In this document: piece after piece, positions 41,345 to 42,002 of the stretch
Numbering within the stretch: position 1 is the first letter of the stretch
How the letters are laid out: every line of letters begins with the position of its first letter
Origin: Phocaeicola plebeius
Lineage (GTDB): Bacteria; Bacteroidota; Bacteroidia; Bacteroidales; Bacteroidaceae
Direction of reading: 5' to 3'
NCBI GenBank assembly: GCA_004558305.1
Contig: SFDG01000009.1
Location: 1 to 42,002 of the forward strand
Length of the DNA: 42,002 nucleotides
Translations under genes and position numbers: made by a program
The notes under the pieces: generated by a model
Told to the model about the DNA's origin: nothing
Database searches by the model: none
What the model saw: only the letters and a program-made list of their open reading frames with translations

Positions 41345-42002
41345 TTATTTTATTTTTCGTAATCGACACCCGCAAGCCCATACTCCTCAGGGGAGCAAGA
41401 CAAGTCGGGAAATCCACTGCCGTCAGACAGCTCGGCAGACAATTTGCCAGCTACGTTGAAATCAACCTGGAAAGAGAACCGCAATATAAGGCGGCTTTTC
41501 TTCCCGACCTCAATGTTGCCCGCATCATATCTCAGATTTCCGCAATATGTCGCCATCGAATAGAACCGGGCAAGACCCTCCTCTTTATTGACGAGATACA
41601 GGAATGCCCCGAAGCCATCATGTCCCTTCGTTTTTTCAAAGAAGACATGCCTACCCTGCATGTCATTGCGGCAGGCTCTCTTTTGGAGTTTGCCCTTGAG
41701 TCTCTCCCTACCTTCGGAGTAGGCCGAATCCACTCCATGTTCATGTACCCGATGACCTTCGATGAGTTTCTCATTGCCAACGGAGAGGATCTGCTGATGG
41801 AAGCCCGAGACCAAGCCACCAGTTCTTCCCCACTTCCCCTTCCCCTGCACGACAAGCTGGTCGGTCTGCTGCGCACCTACATGCTTGTTGGCGGTATGCC
41901 CGAATGTGTTGCTAAATGGGTCTCCACCCACGACTATCTCCTGTGCCAGGAAGTGCAGGACGACATCCTCACCAGCTACGAAGACGATTTCCCAAAATAC
42001 CG
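41314..42002 (+). CDS. AAA_14/DUF4143 ATP-binding protein (partial, runs off the window)
   Basis: An open frame from ATG 41314 to the window end. Walker A is LLRGARQVGKST, Walker B is LLFIDEIQECPEA, and a sensor-like HVIAAGSLLEFAL follows. GVGRIHSMFMYPMTFDEFLI and YMLVGGMPECVAKWV are typical of the AAA_14/DUF4143 family, common accessory ATPases of unclear function in Bacteroidetes. The first residues (MSFFYGLFLWIILFFVI) do not resemble the usual hydrophilic N-terminus and come from the AT-rich repeat. The original 5' end has probably been lost, and the true start is uncertain. The C-terminal DUF4143 part lies beyond the window. Confidence 0.85.
   Translation, partial: MSFFYGLFLWIILFFVIDTRKPILLRGARQVGKSTAVRQLGRQFASYVEINLEREPQYKAAFLPDLNVARIISQISAICRHRIEPGKTLLFIDEIQECPEAIMSLRFFKEDMPTLHVIAAGSLLEFALESLPTFGVGRIHSMFMYPMTFDEFLIANGEDLLMEARDQATSSSPLPLPLHDKLVGLLRTYMLVGGMPECVAKWVSTHDYLLCQEVQDDILTSYEDDFPKY

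Overview
The window looks like the chromosome of a Bacteroidales bacterium, probably Bacteroidaceae (Bacteroides, Phocaeicola or a relative), with GC-rich genes and AT-rich gaps. Reasons: many intergenic regions carry the Bacteroides-type promoter TTTG/TTG, about 20 bases, then TAnnTTTG; Shine-Dalgarno sequences are weak or absent; the protein families are typical of the order (DUF4468, DUF4837, DUF3943, DUF4922, type III glutamine synthetase, FucP-type MFS, NagB-like/PIG-L fusion, bacterial myo-inositol-phosphate synthase). All statements come from reading the sequence; no database search was run. Layout: 1-766 holds the end of an upstream frame, a hairpin and a 22-base degenerate repeat. 767-3222 is the non-oxidative pentose phosphate pair tkt-rpiB. 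A secreted DUF4468 protein, a 249-base nested palindrome, an FAD dehydrogenase and a LuxR-type regulator follow to 6995. 7059-10520 is a less GC-rich minus-strand operon: a sulfotransferase broken at a run of nine G, a carrier-like plus thioesterase protein, and a MATE exporter. It is divergent from a TonB-dependent receptor (10767-13172), with a perfect 20-base palindrome at the receptor promoter. 13173-14053 holds a 30-residue small gene with its own promoter and terminator, then a composite palindromic repeat. Next come a GH105 hydrolase, a NagB-like/PIG-L fusion, NhaA and inositol-phosphate synthase, the last divergent from a PfkB sugar kinase. 21800-26363 is the minus-strand run rlmN - DUF4837 lipoprotein - pdxA - sugar MFS. 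Divergent from it is a tight four-gene plus-strand operon (26452-33062): a two-GT-domain/HIT-like fusion, a DUF3943 envelope protein, a SpoIID protein without signal peptide, and an AmpG-like permease. A roughly 90-base antisense fragment of an RND efflux pump gene lies across the permease stop codon. 33291-38179 is a nitrogen-assimilation cluster transcribed on the minus strand: outer-membrane protein, glnK, amt, glnN. trkH follows. The right end is wreckage resembling the tail of a capsule locus (truncated WecG/TagA-family gene, internally deleted nucleotidyltransferase gene). It meets, across an AT-rich 33-base tandem repeat, an AAA_14/DUF4143 ATPase gene that runs off the window. The points most worth checking are the homopolymer-broken sulfotransferase and its operon, the RND fragment, the NagB-like domain without catalytic residues, the SpoIID/AmpG/GT-HIT operon, the 30-residue gene, and the motifs shared across the nitrogen cluster.
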